A stretch of 64,000 nucleotides of DNA from Kangiella sediminilitoris. GTDB lineage: Bacteria > Pseudomonadota > Gammaproteobacteria > Enterobacterales > Kangiellaceae. The stretch lies in the NCBI RefSeq assembly GCF_001708405.1, contig NZ_CP012418.1, positions 1,392,501 to 1,456,500 on the forward strand, in the 5' to 3' direction. Positions 27,995-38,802 of the stretch are shown here, in pieces. The notes under the pieces are model-generated. The model was not told the origin of the DNA. It saw only the letters and a program-made list of their open reading frames with translations, and did no database searches. The translations under genes and the position numbers were made by a program. The first letter of the stretch is position 1. Each line of letters starts with the position of its first letter.

Positions 27995-29131
27995 ATGATT
28001 CTTACTGAAGAACAAACAATGATTCAGGACATGGCTCGAGGCTATGTCCGTGAACATATTGCTCCTTTTTCTGAAGAATGGGACAAGAATAAAACCTTTC
28101 CAGCCGAGGCCCTGCAGGGCCTTGGCGAGCTAGGCTTCTACGGTATGCTGGTTCCCGAACAATGGGGCGGCAGTGAGATTGGTTACACTGCAGCGGCACT
28201 GGTACTGGAAGAAATTGCTGCTGGCGACGGAGCCTGTTCAACAGTTATTTCAGTCACCAATTCAGTTGGCTGTATGCCGATCTTAAATTTTGGCACCGAT
28301 GAGCAAAAAGAGAAGTTTCTTAAACCTCTGGCTTCCGGCCAAAAGCTAGGCGCTTTTTGCCTAACTGAGCCTCATGCTGGCTCAGATGCGGCCGATCTAA
28401 AAACCAAAGCAGTCAAAGATGGCGATCATTATATCCTGAATGGCGTTAAGCAATTTATAACATCTGGGAAAAATGGTGATATCGCTATCGTATTTGCAGT
28501 AACCGACCCAAGTGCAGGCAAGAAAGGTATCAGCGCTTTCGTGGTACCTACCGATACTCCTGGCTATATTGTTGCTAACGTAGAAGATAAGATGGGTCAA
28601 AACGCTTCTGATACAGCTCAAATCGTTTTTGAGGACTGTAAAATACCTGCTGAAAACCTGCTGGGTAAAGAAGGCGAAGGTTACAAGATTGCTCTCTCAG
28701 GTCTTGAAGGTGGTCGTATAGGAATTGCCGCCCAGGCTGTAGGTATGGCACGAGCAGCATATGAATATGCACTCCAATATGCCAAAGACCGTACTTCTTT
28801 TGGTAAGCCTATTTTCAAGCATCAGGCGGTACAGTTTAAGTTAGCTGATATGGCGACCCAGGTTGATGCCGCACGTAACATGGTTCTTAACGCAGCTCAA
28901 TTACGCGATGCGGGAAAGCCTTGCTTAAAAGAAGCCTGTATGGCGAAATTGTTCGCGTCTGAAATAGCAGAAAAAATATGCTCTGATGCGATTCAAGTCC
29001 TTGGCGGCTATGGTTACCTCAAGGACTACCCTGTCGAAAGAATATACCGCGATGTTCGTATCGCACAAATTTATGAAGGCACCAGCGAAGTACAGAAAAT
29101 GGTTATCGCACGAGCGATTGGCTCTGAATAA
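27995..29131 (+). CDS. Short-chain acyl-CoA dehydrogenase
   Basis: This is a second acyl-CoA dehydrogenase of 378 residues, clearly different from LiuA. Here the catalytic glutamate is at the usual C-terminal position ([11 protein letters not shown]), and the LiuA-type helix position is Gly ([15 protein letters not shown]). The signatures [20 protein letters not shown] and [12 protein letters not shown] are intact. The family fits butyryl-, isobutyryl- or 2-methylbutyryl-CoA dehydrogenases, so it may extend the operon to valine or isoleucine intermediates or to short fatty acids. The exact substrate cannot be read from sequence. Confidence 0.87.
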   Translation: MILTEEQTMIQDMARGYVREHIAPFSEEWDKNKTFPAEALQGLGELGFYGMLVPEQWGGSEIGYTAAALVLEEIAAGDGACSTVISVTNSVGCMPILNFGTDEQKEKFLKPLASGQKLGAFCLTEPHAGSDAADLKTKAVKDGDHYILNGVKQFITSGKNGDIAIVFAVTDPSAGKKGISAFVVPTDTPGYIVANVEDKMGQNASDTAQIVFEDCKIPAENLLGKEGEGYKIALSGLEGGRIGIAAQAVGMARAAYEYALQYAKDRTSFGKPIFKHQAVQFKLADMATQVDAARNMVLNAAQLRDAGKPCLKEACMAKLFASEIAEKICSDAIQVLGGYGYLKDYPVERIYRDVRIAQIYEGTSEVQKMVIARAIGSE

Positions 29132-29182
29132 AATCGTGCTTTGGAAACTATGGCTAATAAGATTTCATACTAAGGATTCAAA

Positions 29183-30793
29183 ATGCCAGTAATTAAATCT
29201 TCAATAAATTCGCGAAGTGCGTCATTCATTGAAAACTCTGAAGCAATGAGCGCTTTAGTGGATGACCTACGCGATAAAATGGAATACATCACCCAGGGTG
29301 GTGGACCAAAATATCAGGAAAAACATCTGTCACGTGGCAAACTGTTACCGCGAGACCGTGTACGCAAGCTTTTAGATGTAGGCTCTCCATTCCTGGAGAT
29401 CTCACAGATGGCGGCATGGGACATGTACGATAACAAGGTTCCCGCTGCTGGCTTGATAGCTGGTATAGGACGTGTATCAGGTGTCGAATGCATGATCGTA
29501 GCGAATGACGCTACAGTTAAGGGTGGTACTTATTTTCCCGAAACGGTAAAAAAACATTTACGAGCTCAGGAAATTGCCGAAGAAAATAACCTTCCATGTA
29601 TTTACCTGGTTGATTCAGGCGGTGCAAACCTGCCACAACAGGATGAAGTCTTCCCTGACAAAGACCATTTTGGTCGTATTTTTTATAATCAGGCTAACAT
29701 GTCAGCTAAAGGCATTCCTCAGATTGCCGTGGTCATGGGCTCATGTACGGCTGGCGGCGCTTATGTACCTGCAATGGCTGACGAGTCAATTATCGTTAAG
29801 GAGCAAGGCACCATTTTCCTTGGTGGCCCACCACTAGTTAAAGCAGCTACCGGTGAAGTTGTATCAAGTGAAGAATTGGGCGGTGCCGACGTTCACTGTA
29901 AAACATCTGGCGTAACGGATCACTATGCGGTTAATGATGAGCATGCATTGAAATTGGCAAGACAGGTAGTTTCTAACCTGAACCGTAAGAAGGAACCATT
30001 TGTTACGGTCAAGAAGCCAGTAGAACCTCTCTACCCTGCTGATGAACTGTATGGTGTCATTAATAAAGATCCACGTAAACCGTTCGACATCAGAGAAATC
30101 ATTGCTCGGATCGTTGATGGCTCAGAACTTGATGAGTTCAAAGCAATGTATGGCACAACCCTGATCTGTGGCTTCGCCCGCATTCATGGTTATCCTGTTG
30201 GTATTGTGGCTAACAACGGAATTCTATTCTCTGAATCAGCACAGAAAGGTGCACACTTCATTGAACTCTGTTCACAGAGAGGCATTCCATTGGTTTTCCT
30301 TCAAAACATTACTGGCTTTATGGTGGGTAAAAAATACGAAAACGAAGGTATTGCTAAACACGGTGCCAAAATGGTTACAGCAGTAGCCTGCGCAAAGGTT
30401 CCAAAGTTCACCGTTATCGTTGGAGGCAGCTTCGGAGCTGGCAACTACGGTATGTGTGGTCGAGCTTATAGTCCTAAGTTCTTATGGATGTGGCCAAATG
30501 CTCGTATTTCTGTAATGGGAGGCGAACAGGCTGCAAATGTTCTGGCTCAGATCAAACGTGACAACTTCGAACGTCGTGGCGAAAAAATGTGGTCGGAAGA
30601 AGAAGAAAAAGCCTTTAAGAAACCGATTGAAGACCAATACGAAAAACAAGGCCACCCTTACTATTCAAGTGCACGACTATGGGATGACGGTATTATCGAT
30701 CCTGCGGACACTCGTATGGTTTTAGGCCTGGGCTTATCGACTGCAATGAACAAAGAAGCCGAAGAAACAAAATTCGGCGTCTTTAGAATGTAA
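29183..30793 (+). CDS. liuB: Methylcrotonyl-CoA carboxylase beta subunit (carboxyltransferase) LiuB
   Basis: This is the carboxyltransferase half of 3-methylcrotonyl-CoA carboxylase, which moves CO2 from biotin to 3-methylcrotonyl-CoA to give 3-methylglutaconyl-CoA. The 536-residue protein has the crotonase-fold markers [38 protein letters not shown] and [18 protein letters not shown]. It also has [18 protein letters not shown] in the C-terminal half. AAGGAT precedes the start. It is directly followed by liuC with no spacer. Confidence 0.95.
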   Translation: MPVIKSSINSRSASFIENSEAMSALVDDLRDKMEYITQGGGPKYQEKHLSRGKLLPRDRVRKLLDVGSPFLEISQMAAWDMYDNKVPAAGLIAGIGRVSGVECMIVANDATVKGGTYFPETVKKHLRAQEIAEENNLPCIYLVDSGGANLPQQDEVFPDKDHFGRIFYNQANMSAKGIPQIAVVMGSCTAGGAYVPAMADESIIVKEQGTIFLGGPPLVKAATGEVVSSEELGGADVHCKTSGVTDHYAVNDEHALKLARQVVSNLNRKKEPFVTVKKPVEPLYPADELYGVINKDPRKPFDIREIIARIVDGSELDEFKAMYGTTLICGFARIHGYPVGIVANNGILFSESAQKGAHFIELCSQRGIPLVFLQNITGFMVGKKYENEGIAKHGAKMVTAVACAKVPKFTVIVGGSFGAGNYGMCGRAYSPKFLWMWPNARISVMGGEQAANVLAQIKRDNFERRGEKMWSEEEEKAFKKPIEDQYEKQGHPYYSSARLWDDGIIDPADTRMVLGLGLSTAMNKEAEETKFGVFRM

Positions 30794-30803
30794 GGTGATG
30801 AAC

Positions 30804-31640
30804 ATGAGTGAAGCACTTAACATTTCAATTGATACTAAAGAGCTGGGGTCCGAAGGTCGGGGCGTAGGTAGAATCACGCTGACTCGTGGTGAAATACACA
30901 ATGCTTTTGATGATCAATTGATAGAAGATTTAACACAAGCATTTCGCCGGCTGGAAGCAAACCCAAGTGTTGAAATAGTTGTTCTGCAGGCTGAGGGAAA
31001 AAGTTTTTCGGCAGGCGCAGACCTAAACTGGATGCGTCGCATGGCTGACTATACCTGGGAAGAGAATTATAAAGACTCCCAAGGTCTGGCCGCTCTAATG
31101 CATACGATTTACACCCTTAAAAAGCCGACCGTTGCGGTAGTTCAAGGCGCAGCATTTGGCGGCGGGGTTGGATTGGTCGCCTGTTGTGATATCGTCATCG
31201 CATCAGAGCGTGCAAGCTTTTGCCTATCCGAAGTAAAATTGGGTCTTATTCCAGCTGTGATTAGCCCATATGTGGTTAAGGCAATTGGAGAGCGCCAGGC
31301 ACAACGCTATTTTTTATCTGCTGAGCGATTTAAAGCTCCCCAGGCAAAAGAGTTTGGCTTGGTTCACGAGGTAGTTAAAGAAGATGAACTACATAGCAAG
31401 GCTGATGAAATGATAACCGGCTTACTAGCCAATGGTCCACAAGCCGTGCGTGCAGCAAAAGATTTGATAAAAGCTGTTGCTGGCAAAGCAATAGACCAGA
31501 ATGTATTGGACGAAACAGCTAAGCGTATCGCTGATATTCGTGCCAGCGAGCAAGGCAAAGAAGGTCTTAATGCATTTCTAGAAAAGCGCCCTGCTGATTG
31601 GTCAGTCGGTTCAGGCGACACTGAAAACAGCGACAGTTAA
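30804..31640 (+). CDS. liuC: Methylglutaconyl-CoA hydratase LiuC
   Basis: This enoyl-CoA hydratase/isomerase-family enzyme converts 3-methylglutaconyl-CoA to HMG-CoA. It has about 278 residues, with the oxyanion-hole segments GKSFSAGADLNWMRRM and GAAFGGGVGLVACCDIVIA. The conserved EVKLGLIPAVISPYV segment carries one of the catalytic acids. Three starts are possible (30795 GTG, 30798, 30804); the third is preferred because AAGGTG, overlapping the liuB stop, lies at correct spacing. The position between liuB and liuD fits the liu operon order. Confidence 0.9.
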   Translation: MSEALNISIDTKELGSEGRGVGRITLTRGEIHNAFDDQLIEDLTQAFRRLEANPSVEIVVLQAEGKSFSAGADLNWMRRMADYTWEENYKDSQGLAALMHTIYTLKKPTVAVVQGAAFGGGVGLVACCDIVIASERASFCLSEVKLGLIPAVISPYVVKAIGERQAQRYFLSAERFKAPQAKEFGLVHEVVKEDELHSKADEMITGLLANGPQAVRAAKDLIKAVAGKAIDQNVLDETAKRIADIRASEQGKEGLNAFLEKRPADWSVGSGDTENSDS

Positions 31641-31650
31641 GGAAGCATTT

Positions 31651-33663
31651 ATGTTTACAAAAATATTAATTGCAAACCGTGGTGAAATCGCCTGTCGTGT
31701 GATTCAGACCGCGCAAAAACTCGGCATTCGTACAGTTGCCGTATATTCTGAAGCAGATAAAAATGCTCGTCATGTGGCTATGGCAGATGAGGCAATATAT
31801 CTTGGGCCAGCCCCAGCAAAAGATTCATACTTAAAGACAGACCTAATCATTAAAGCTGCAAAGGATACTGGCGCGCAAGCTATACATCCCGGTTACGGTT
31901 TTCTTTCAGAAAATGCTGACTTTGCAAAAACTTGCGCCGATAATAATATTGAATTTATAGGTCCACCAGAAGGCGCGATAATTGCCATGGGCTCTAAATC
32001 TGCGGCCAAAGAAATTATGGAAGAAGCTGGCGTACCTTTGGTGAAGGGTTATCACGGCGAAAATCAGGATCCTGACTTTTTAAAATCACAGGCTGATGAT
32101 ATTGGCTACCCAGTAATTATTAAAGCTACTGCTGGCGGTGGTGGTAAGGGTATGCGGATCGTATGGAAAGCTGAGGAGTTTGAATCGAGTTTAGCATCAT
32201 GTAAACGAGAGTCAGCAGCATCTTTTGGTGATGATAAAGTACTGGTTGAGAAGTATATAACCAAGCCACGCCATGTGGAGATTCAGGTATTCGCTGACAA
32301 ACATGGCAATGCAGTCCACTTATTCGAACGTGACTGCTCTGTTCAACGTCGTCACCAGAAAGTTATCGAAGAGGCCCCTGCTCCGGGAATGTCAGAAGAT
32401 AACCGTCAACAAATGGGTGAAGTTGCAATTCGGGCAGCGAAAGCGATTGGCTACGTAGGAGCTGGAACCGTTGAGTTCCTCTACGATGAAGATGGGTCAT
32501 TTTATTTCATGGAAATGAATACACGTCTTCAGGTAGAACATCCGGTAACTGAAAAAATCACGGGACAGGATCTGGTCGAATGGCAGCTAAAAGTAGCTTC
32601 CGGTCAGGAGTTACCTGAAGAGCAAGAAAACCTAAGTATCAATGGCCATGCTTTTGAAGTCCGTATCTACGCAGAAGACCCTAGACAGGACTTCCTCCCT
32701 GCAACAGGTTCTCTTTTGCATTTAAACACACCTGAAGAAAGTGAACATATCCGAATTGATACAGGTGTTCGCCAAGGTGATACCGTTTCAGTCCATTATG
32801 ACCCAATGATCGCTAAACTTATTGTCTGGGATCATGATCGTAATGCAGCACTGGCTCGTTTACGTGGCGCGCTTGCTCAGTATCAAGTAGTAGGTTTAAC
32901 AACCAATGTTGAATTTCTATCAGCCTTAGCAAGCAACCAAGCTTTTGAAGACTGTGACCTCGACACTAACTTTATTGAGCGCTTCAAAGATGAGTTAATC
33001 TTAGAAGATGCTCCAGCCGATGAAGATGCCCTCGTGGCTGCAACCGTATATCAGTTAGTTCAACGTCAACAAACAGCAAAAGAATCAGCCCTTAAAAGTG
33101 CAGACCCTTACTCACCTTGGAATCAAGTGAGCGGATGGCGACTCAATACAGATAATCACCATGCTTTCGAGTATTTGGATTATGTTGACAGTATCCCAAA
33201 TGACGTAGTCGTTACGACACACTTCAGAGGTGATGAATACCTACTTGAATTACCTGAGAAGGAATTAAAGATTCATACCGCTGAGTTAAATGGTAATAAC
33301 TTACGTCTCGATGCTGCTGGAAAACGGTTTAATGCAACTGTCGTCGATGACGACAAAAACCTGCATGTCTTTGTTAATGGAAACTACCAGATTTTGGAGA
33401 AAGTTGAACGCGGACAGGCCGGTGAATCGGAAGAAGCTGGTGGTAGTTTAACAGCACCTATGCCGGGTACTGTCATTGAAGTAAAAGTTTCTGAAGGCGA
33501 TACAGTGGAAGCCGGACAACCACTGATCATTCTTGAAGCCATGAAGATGGAGCATACGATCAATGCCCCAACCGCAGGCACCGTTGCAGAAGTACTATAC
33601 GGAGCTGGCGATCTGGTGAATGATGGTGCTGAATTGTTAATCCTCGACGCTGGTGAAGACTAA
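31651..33663 (+). CDS. liuD: Methylcrotonyl-CoA carboxylase alpha subunit (biotin-containing) LiuD
   Basis: This subunit carries out ATP-dependent carboxylation of biotin for LiuB. The 670-residue protein has a biotin carboxylase domain ([23 protein letters not shown]-grasp loop [30 protein letters not shown]), a central BT-type linker region and a C-terminal biotinyl domain. The biotin-accepting lysine is Lys632 in [14 protein letters not shown]. It starts 10 bases after liuC. The domain order and length match MCC alpha rather than acetyl-CoA carboxylase AccC. Confidence 0.95.
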   Translation: MFTKILIANRGEIACRVIQTAQKLGIRTVAVYSEADKNARHVAMADEAIYLGPAPAKDSYLKTDLIIKAAKDTGAQAIHPGYGFLSENADFAKTCADNNIEFIGPPEGAIIAMGSKSAAKEIMEEAGVPLVKGYHGENQDPDFLKSQADDIGYPVIIKATAGGGGKGMRIVWKAEEFESSLASCKRESAASFGDDKVLVEKYITKPRHVEIQVFADKHGNAVHLFERDCSVQRRHQKVIEEAPAPGMSEDNRQQMGEVAIRAAKAIGYVGAGTVEFLYDEDGSFYFMEMNTRLQVEHPVTEKITGQDLVEWQLKVASGQELPEEQENLSINGHAFEVRIYAEDPRQDFLPATGSLLHLNTPEESEHIRIDTGVRQGDTVSVHYDPMIAKLIVWDHDRNAALARLRGALAQYQVVGLTTNVEFLSALASNQAFEDCDLDTNFIERFKDELILEDAPADEDALVAATVYQLVQRQQTAKESALKSADPYSPWNQVSGWRLNTDNHHAFEYLDYVDSIPNDVVVTTHFRGDEYLLELPEKELKIHTAELNGNNLRLDAAGKRFNATVVDDDKNLHVFVNGNYQILEKVERGQAGESEEAGGSLTAPMPGTVIEVKVSEGDTVEAGQPLIILEAMKMEHTINAPTAGTVAEVLYGAGDLVNDGAELLILDAGED

Positions 33664-33677
33664 TACCGGAGACAATA

Positions 33678-34619
33678 ATGGTTCTAGTAGACGATCATAT
33701 TGAACATTTACCAAACGAGGTCCGCATCGTTGAGATGGGCCCTCGTGACGGACTGCAGAATGAAAAGCAACCAGTACCGACCGAAGTTAAAGTTGAACTG
33801 ATCAAACGTTTAATTATAGCTGGCGAAAAAGATATTGAAGCAACTGCATTTGTTTCTCCTAAATGGGTTCCTCAAATGGCTGATCATCACGATATGATGC
33901 AAGCCATTAAGCCTATCAAAGAGGCCAATCCAGATGTCACTTTCCCAGTTTTAACTCCAAACCTTAAAGGTTTTGAAGGCGCGTTAGCAGGTCATGCTGA
34001 AGAGGTAGCTGTATTTGCGGCGGCTTCTGAAGGTTTTTCTCAGAAAAATATCAATTGCTCTATTGCTGAATCAATAGAGCGCTTCAAGCCTGTGGTTGAA
34101 GCGGCAAAGAAACATGACATCAAAGTTAGGGGTTATGTGTCATGTGTTCTTGGTTGCCCTTTTGACGGTGACATTGCTCCTGGACAGGTAGCAAAAGTTG
34201 CTAAAGATTTATACGAACTCGGTTGTTATGAAATTTCCTTAGGTGACACTATTGGTGTTGGTACACCGGCTAAAGCCAAGGCAATGATAGAAGCAGTTTC
34301 TAAGGTTGTACCCGTAGACAAGCTTGCCTGCCATTTCCATGATACCTATGGACAAGCGCTGGCAAATCTATATGCTTGCTTAGAGCTTGGGGTTTCAACT
34401 ATTGATAGTTCCGTAGCAGGATTAGGTGGCTGTCCTTATGCGCCAGGAGCCACTGGTAACGTAGCAACGGAAGATGTCGTATACATGCTTAATGGTTTAG
34501 GTATTAAGACAGGTATCGACTTAGATAAATTAATTGATGCGGGAGTTTACATTTCCGATCATTTAGGACGCAAACCAGTATCGCGTGTTGCGAATGCTGT
34601 ACTTGCAAAAAGACAATAG
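33678..34619 (+). CDS. liuE: Hydroxymethylglutaryl-CoA lyase LiuE
   Basis: HMG-CoA lyase cleaves HMG-CoA to acetoacetate and acetyl-CoA, the last carbon-splitting step of leucine breakdown. The 313-residue TIM-barrel protein has the opening [16 protein letters not shown], the signature [20 protein letters not shown] with the active-site cysteine, and the metal-binding histidines in [13 protein letters not shown]. It starts 14 bases after liuD. Confidence 0.96.
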   Translation: MVLVDDHIEHLPNEVRIVEMGPRDGLQNEKQPVPTEVKVELIKRLIIAGEKDIEATAFVSPKWVPQMADHHDMMQAIKPIKEANPDVTFPVLTPNLKGFEGALAGHAEEVAVFAAASEGFSQKNINCSIAESIERFKPVVEAAKKHDIKVRGYVSCVLGCPFDGDIAPGQVAKVAKDLYELGCYEISLGDTIGVGTPAKAKAMIEAVSKVVPVDKLACHFHDTYGQALANLYACLELGVSTIDSSVAGLGGCPYAPGATGNVATEDVVYMLNGLGIKTGIDLDKLIDAGVYISDHLGRKPVSRVANAVLAKRQ

Positions 34620-34676
34620 CGAAGTTTTTACCAATCGCGTCAAACAAATACTCTTAAAATATGACGAGGAATTAAA

Positions 34677-35381
34677 ATGTCAGGTTTTAATAAAGTCGTA
34701 AATAGTTACGAAGAAGCACTCGAAGGCTTCAAAGATGATATGACCGTCATGGTCGGCGGTTTCGGTCTTTGCGGGATTCCCGAAGGCCTTATCGAACAAG
34801 TTTATAATATGGGCAACAAAGGCCTTACAGCTATTTCCAATAACGCAGGTGTTGATGGATTTGGTCTAGGCAAATGGTTAGAAAAGCGTCAAATCAGTAC
34901 AATGATTGGCTCTTATGTGGGTGAAAATGAACTCTTCGAGAAGTTATTGCTTTCCGGGGAAATGGAAGTAATTTTAACACCTCAAGGTACACTCGCAGAA
35001 AAGATACGTGCGGGTGGTGCTGGTATTCCTGCTTTCTTTACAGCCACAGGTTTCGGTACCAAGGTAGCAGAAGGAAAAGAGACCCGTAATATTGATGGCC
35101 GAGACTATGTTCTTGAGCCTTCGTTAACTGCTGACTTTGCACTGGTTAAGGCATGGAAGGCAGATACCATGGGTAACTTGATCTTTAATAAAACAGCCAT
35201 GAATTTCAACCCTATGATGGCAACGGCAGGTAAGATTACCGTAGCGGAAGTCGAAGAAATTGTAGAACCTGGTGAGCTGGATCCAAACTTTATCCATACA
35301 CCGGGTATCTATGTCCAGCGCGTTATCAAAGGCGAGAAATTTGAAAAACGTATTGAACAACGAACCATTAAGCAATCATAA
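34677..35381 (+). CDS. liuF: 3-oxoacid CoA-transferase subunit A
   Basis: This is the alpha subunit of a succinyl-CoA:3-oxoacid (acetoacetate) CoA-transferase, 234 residues. It has the family segments [18 protein letters not shown] and [18 protein letters not shown], and [16 protein letters not shown]. With its partner it activates the acetoacetate released by LiuE to acetoacetyl-CoA, feeding the thiolase upstream in the operon. The next gene starts 11 bases on. The name liuF is by operon position and function. Confidence 0.9.
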   Translation: MSGFNKVVNSYEEALEGFKDDMTVMVGGFGLCGIPEGLIEQVYNMGNKGLTAISNNAGVDGFGLGKWLEKRQISTMIGSYVGENELFEKLLLSGEMEVILTPQGTLAEKIRAGGAGIPAFFTATGFGTKVAEGKETRNIDGRDYVLEPSLTADFALVKAWKADTMGNLIFNKTAMNFNPMMATAGKITVAEVEEIVEPGELDPNFIHTPGIYVQRVIKGEKFEKRIEQRTIKQS

Positions 35382-35392
35382 GGAGCGCAATC

Positions 35393-36049
35393 ATGGCACT
35401 ATCACGTGAACAAATCGCCATGCGAGTGGCGCAAGAACTAGAAGATGGTTTCTATGTTAACCTGGGTATTGGTATCCCTACCCTAGTGGCAAACTATGTT
35501 CCCAAGGGCGTCGAGGTAATGATGCAGTCGGAGAATGGTTTGCTTGGAATGGGAGAATTTCCAACTGAAGAAACTATTGACCCTGACTTAATCAATGCGG
35601 GTAAACAAACAGTGACGGCTGCTACTGGTGCAGCATTTTTCTCTTCAGCAGAAAGCTTCGCGATGATCCGGGGAGGTCATGTTGACCTTACGGTATTAGG
35701 TGCTTTCGAAGTTGATCAGGAAGGTAATATTGCTTCCTGGATGATACCTGGAAAATTAGTTAAAGGTATGGGTGGCGCTATGGACTTGGTCGCTGGTGCT
35801 GAAAATATTATCGTTACAATGACTCATGCTAACAAGCACGGCCAGTCAAAGATACTCAAAAAATGTACGTTACCACTTACCGGTGCTCAGTGTATTAAAC
35901 GTGTTATCACCGAGTTAGCTTTGATGGAAATCAAAGACGGTGCATTCCATCTTATCGAAAGAGCTCCGGGTGTTTCTGTTGAAGAAATAAAAGAGAAAAC
36001 TGAAGCAAATCTAGTGGTACCGGACAACGTCCCAGAAATGAACGTATAA
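35393..36049 (+). CDS. liuG: 3-oxoacid CoA-transferase subunit B
   Basis: This is the beta subunit of the CoA-transferase, 218 residues. The catalytic glutamate that forms the CoA thioester is Glu47 in MMQSENGLLGMG. Other family segments are VNLGIGIPTLVANYVP and MIRGGHVDLTVLGAFEVD. It is the last gene of the liu operon and is followed by a strong terminator at 36068-36100. The name liuG is by operon position and function. Confidence 0.9.
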   Translation: MALSREQIAMRVAQELEDGFYVNLGIGIPTLVANYVPKGVEVMMQSENGLLGMGEFPTEETIDPDLINAGKQTVTAATGAAFFSSAESFAMIRGGHVDLTVLGAFEVDQEGNIASWMIPGKLVKGMGGAMDLVAGAENIIVTMTHANKHGQSKILKKCTLPLTGAQCIKRVITELALMEIKDGAFHLIERAPGVSVEEIKEKTEANLVVPDNVPEMNV

Positions 36050-36067
36050 TTCATTTAAGCATTTAAA

Positions 36068-36100
36068 GGCTCTGTTGCAAGCTTGTAGCAGAGCTTTTTT
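36068..36100 (+). terminator. Terminator of the liu operon
   Basis: A stem of about 10 bp (GCTCTGTTGC / GTAGCAGAGC, with two G-U pairs, loop AAGCTT) is followed by TTTTTT, 19 bases after the last liu stop codon. Confidence 0.88.
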
Positions 36101-36244
36101 AGCTCTCCAAAACAAAACTCCTTAGCTGCAACACTTATTTACACTTTACTACCCTCCTGTACTAGAAATTGTAGCCTATCCCTTTATATTGTCTGCTGAA
36201 AAAAATTTTTACATGAGCATGCAATAACATTTCAGGGGACTTCC

Positions 36245-38413
36245 ATGAAAAATATATTTTTAGCTGGGGCCTTATCAATAGCCACAACAGCTTCTCCACT
36301 AATGGCAAATGAAGGTATGTGGCAACCAAGCCAGCTTCCAGAAATAGAAGACCAATTAGAGGACGCAGGTCTAGAGATTGATCCAGATAACTTAAGCAAG
36401 CTGACAGAATTTCCGATGGGTGCCGTTATCAGTTTAGGGGGCTGTACGGCTTCCTTCCTATCTCCAAAGGGGTTAGTAGCAACAAACCACCACTGTGCTT
36501 ACGGCAGCATTCAGTTCAATTCTACTGCCGAGAATAACTTGCTTGAAAAGGGATTCCTAGCTGATAGTTTTGAAGAGGAACTCCCCGCAGCACCAGGCTC
36601 ACGCGTATATGTCACCACTGAATTAACGAACGTAACAGATGCCATTAATGACGGTCTCACCAGCGAAATGTCAGGCATGGAGCGTTATAAAGCAGTTGAG
36701 AAGAAAGAAAAGTCACTAGTCGCTGGATGTGAAGCTGAAGATGGTTTTCGCTGTAACGTTTACTCTTTCCATGGGGGACTTGAGTATTTCCTGATTAAAC
36801 AAATGGAAATACGTGACGTTCGACTTGTCTATGCTCCCTCTTCTCACATTGGCAAATATGGTGGAGATATTGATAATTGGATGTGGCCACGTCATACCGG
36901 TGATTTCTCTTTCTACCGAGCTTATGTCGGTAAAGATGGAATGCCTGCTGACTTCTCTGAAGACAATGTCCCATATGAGCCTGAGCATTACCTGAAAGTA
37001 AATGCTAATGGCGTGTCAAAGGGAGACTTTGTCATGGTGACCGGCTATCCTGGGAGAACCAACCGCTACCGTACTAGTGCTGAAGTGAAAAATCAGTTTG
37101 AATGGCGCTACCCTACTTTCCGTAATGTTTTACATAAATACATCTCTATTATTGAGGAAAATGCACCGGAAGGAAGCGATGCCAGAGTTAAATATGCGAG
37201 TACGCTTGCAGGTTTAAATAATGCAGAGAAGAACTGGGGAAGCATGATTGAGAGCTATGGTAAAGGTGATTTACTGGAGCGTAGGCAGCAACTGGAAGCA
37301 GAACTTGAAGCGTGGTTGTCGGACAATCCAGAAATGAATGAAAAGCATGGCGACGCCTTAGCTGAACTTGATGCCTTAATTAAAGAAAACCTTAAAGACC
37401 AGGCTGTTGAGATGAAGAAATGGGGTATGAACCGTGACACCCTGACAGCTACCGCATCTAGACTTTACCGCCTAGCTATTGAAAGTGAAAAACCCGATGC
37501 GGAACGCGAGCCAGGCTATCAGGAAAGAGATATTACTCGCATCAAAGAAGGCTTAAAGCGGATGAATCGACGCTGGGATGCAACGGTTGAAAAAGCACTG
37601 TATAAGCATTTTGTCGCAGAATATGCAGGGCTTCCGACCGAAGACCGTATGCAAAGTTATGATACGTTTATGGGTATTGATTCCACCTTTAATGTCGATA
37701 AATTTAATGCCAGGGTTGACTGGATGTTTGCTGAAACAAAACTGACTGATGAGCAGGCTCGCTTGAACTGGATTGGTCGCTCTGTTGATGATTTCAAGCA
37801 ATCACAAGACCCTTTCATTCAGTTGGCAGTAGCGGTTTATGATGAAAAACACCAGAAAGAACTGGATGATAAAGAGCAATCAGGTAAATTTAAGAAGTTA
37901 CGCCCCCAATACATGGCAGCAATTATTGACTTCTATAAGTCTAAGAACATGCCGGTTTACGCTGATGCTAACAGCACACTTCGAGTAACCTATGGCAACG
38001 TTAAAGGATATTCACCAGAAGATGGCATGTTCGCTACACCTTTTACCACTCTTGAAGGCCTTGCAGCTAAGCATACTGGTGAGGCACCTTTTAATTCACC
38101 ACTAGAACAGCTCGACCTGATAAAAGATAAGAAGTATGGGGACTACGAAGATCCAGCTCTAAATAGCGTCCAGGTAAACTTTTTATCAACGGTTGATACT
38201 ACCGGCGGTAACTCTGGCTCACCTACAATGAATGCAGAAGCGCAATTTGTTGGCCTTTTATTTGATGGCGTCTATGAATCGATAATTGGAGACTGGGACT
38301 ACAACCCTGACCTGAACCGCTCGATTCATGTAAGCAGTGCTTATATGCTGTGGGTGATGGAGCATGTAGATGGAGCTCGTAACTTAATAGAAGAAATGGA
38401 TGTTGTAAGATAA
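36245..38413 (+). CDS. S46 family dipeptidyl-peptidase (DPP7-like)
   Basis: This is a periplasmic or outer-membrane serine exopeptidase of 722 residues that removes dipeptides from peptide N-termini. A signal peptide (residues 1-21, ending SPLMA) is followed by a chymotrypsin-like domain interrupted by a helical domain. The catalytic histidine is His83 in ATNHHCAYG, the aspartate lies in GGDIDNWMWPRHTGD, and the serine is Ser657 in GGNSGSPTMN. The residue 18 positions after the serine is Gly675, in FDGVYE. In DPP7 this is Gly (hydrophobic P1), whereas in DPP11 it is Arg (Asp/Glu P1), so DPP7 type is favoured. It stands alone between two terminators. Confidence 0.88.
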   Translation: MKNIFLAGALSIATTASPLMANEGMWQPSQLPEIEDQLEDAGLEIDPDNLSKLTEFPMGAVISLGGCTASFLSPKGLVATNHHCAYGSIQFNSTAENNLLEKGFLADSFEEELPAAPGSRVYVTTELTNVTDAINDGLTSEMSGMERYKAVEKKEKSLVAGCEAEDGFRCNVYSFHGGLEYFLIKQMEIRDVRLVYAPSSHIGKYGGDIDNWMWPRHTGDFSFYRAYVGKDGMPADFSEDNVPYEPEHYLKVNANGVSKGDFVMVTGYPGRTNRYRTSAEVKNQFEWRYPTFRNVLHKYISIIEENAPEGSDARVKYASTLAGLNNAEKNWGSMIESYGKGDLLERRQQLEAELEAWLSDNPEMNEKHGDALAELDALIKENLKDQAVEMKKWGMNRDTLTATASRLYRLAIESEKPDAEREPGYQERDITRIKEGLKRMNRRWDATVEKALYKHFVAEYAGLPTEDRMQSYDTFMGIDSTFNVDKFNARVDWMFAETKLTDEQARLNWIGRSVDDFKQSQDPFIQLAVAVYDEKHQKELDDKEQSGKFKKLRPQYMAAIIDFYKSKNMPVYADANSTLRVTYGNVKGYSPEDGMFATPFTTLEGLAAKHTGEAPFNSPLEQLDLIKDKKYGDYEDPALNSVQVNFLSTVDTTGGNSGSPTMNAEAQFVGLLFDGVYESIIGDWDYNPDLNRSIHVSSAYMLWVMEHVDGARNLIEEMDVVR

Positions 38414-38431
38414 ATTATTGATTGTTTATTA

Positions 38432-38463
38432 AAAAAGGAGCAGCTTTAGGCTGCTCTTTTTTT
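38432..38463 (+). terminator. Terminator of the S46 peptidase gene
   Basis: The stem GAGCAGC (38438-38444) / GCTGCTC (38450-38456) with a five-base loop is followed by TTTTTTT. It lies about 20 bases after the stop codon. Confidence 0.88.
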
Positions 38464-38749
38464 ATGTATTAATTCTAAACAAATTAACCAGCCTCAAATC
38501 AATACTGACAGCTCCTATCTGCAAGGCTCTTATCCCCAAATCATAACTTCTTCGATAGCTTTTATCGGAGCCAAGACAATATATTCACCTTATAGCGGAG
38601 CCTAAATGCAGCTACTATAATCAAGGCTATAATAATCCCTGCCCATCGAAGGAACTGCTATCCTTTTGGCTTCGTTCAATCCCGAACAGATGCTTGAAAG
38701 TGGTTATCAGCAATGATAAGGGAACCATAACCTAAGCTTATCAATAATA

Positions 38750-38778
38750 TTGCCAAAACCCCTTAAAAATACTATGGT
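38750..38778 (+). promoter_or_regulatory. Promoter of the GGDEF/EAL gene
   Basis: TTGCCA (38750-38755) and TATGGT (38773-38778) are 17 bases apart, in position to express the gene starting at 38803. Confidence 0.45.
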
Positions 38779-38802
38779 AAAGTAATAGTGAGGGGCGGAC
38801 CA

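Larger units (their letters stand above)
38414..38802 (+). other. 389-base gap before the GGDEF/EAL gene
   Basis: No gene is seen. After the terminator it holds two imperfect copies of a GGAGCC-containing segment (near 38568 and 38596), two TATAAT boxes 12 bases apart (38616 and 38628) and a 6-4-6 inverted repeat TTATCA-GCAA-TGATAA (38704-38719). A promoter lies near 38750-38778. No c-di-GMP (GEMM) riboswitch signature was recognised. Confidence 0.5.

Noticed and set aside
38704-38719. TTATCA-GCAA-TGATAA as a known operator
   Set aside because: The inverted repeat is real but short; no regulator family could be assigned, so it is only listed in the gap description.
38414-38787. c-di-GMP riboswitch before the GGDEF/EAL gene
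   Set aside because: The conserved GEMM core sequence and paired helices were not recognised in this gap.
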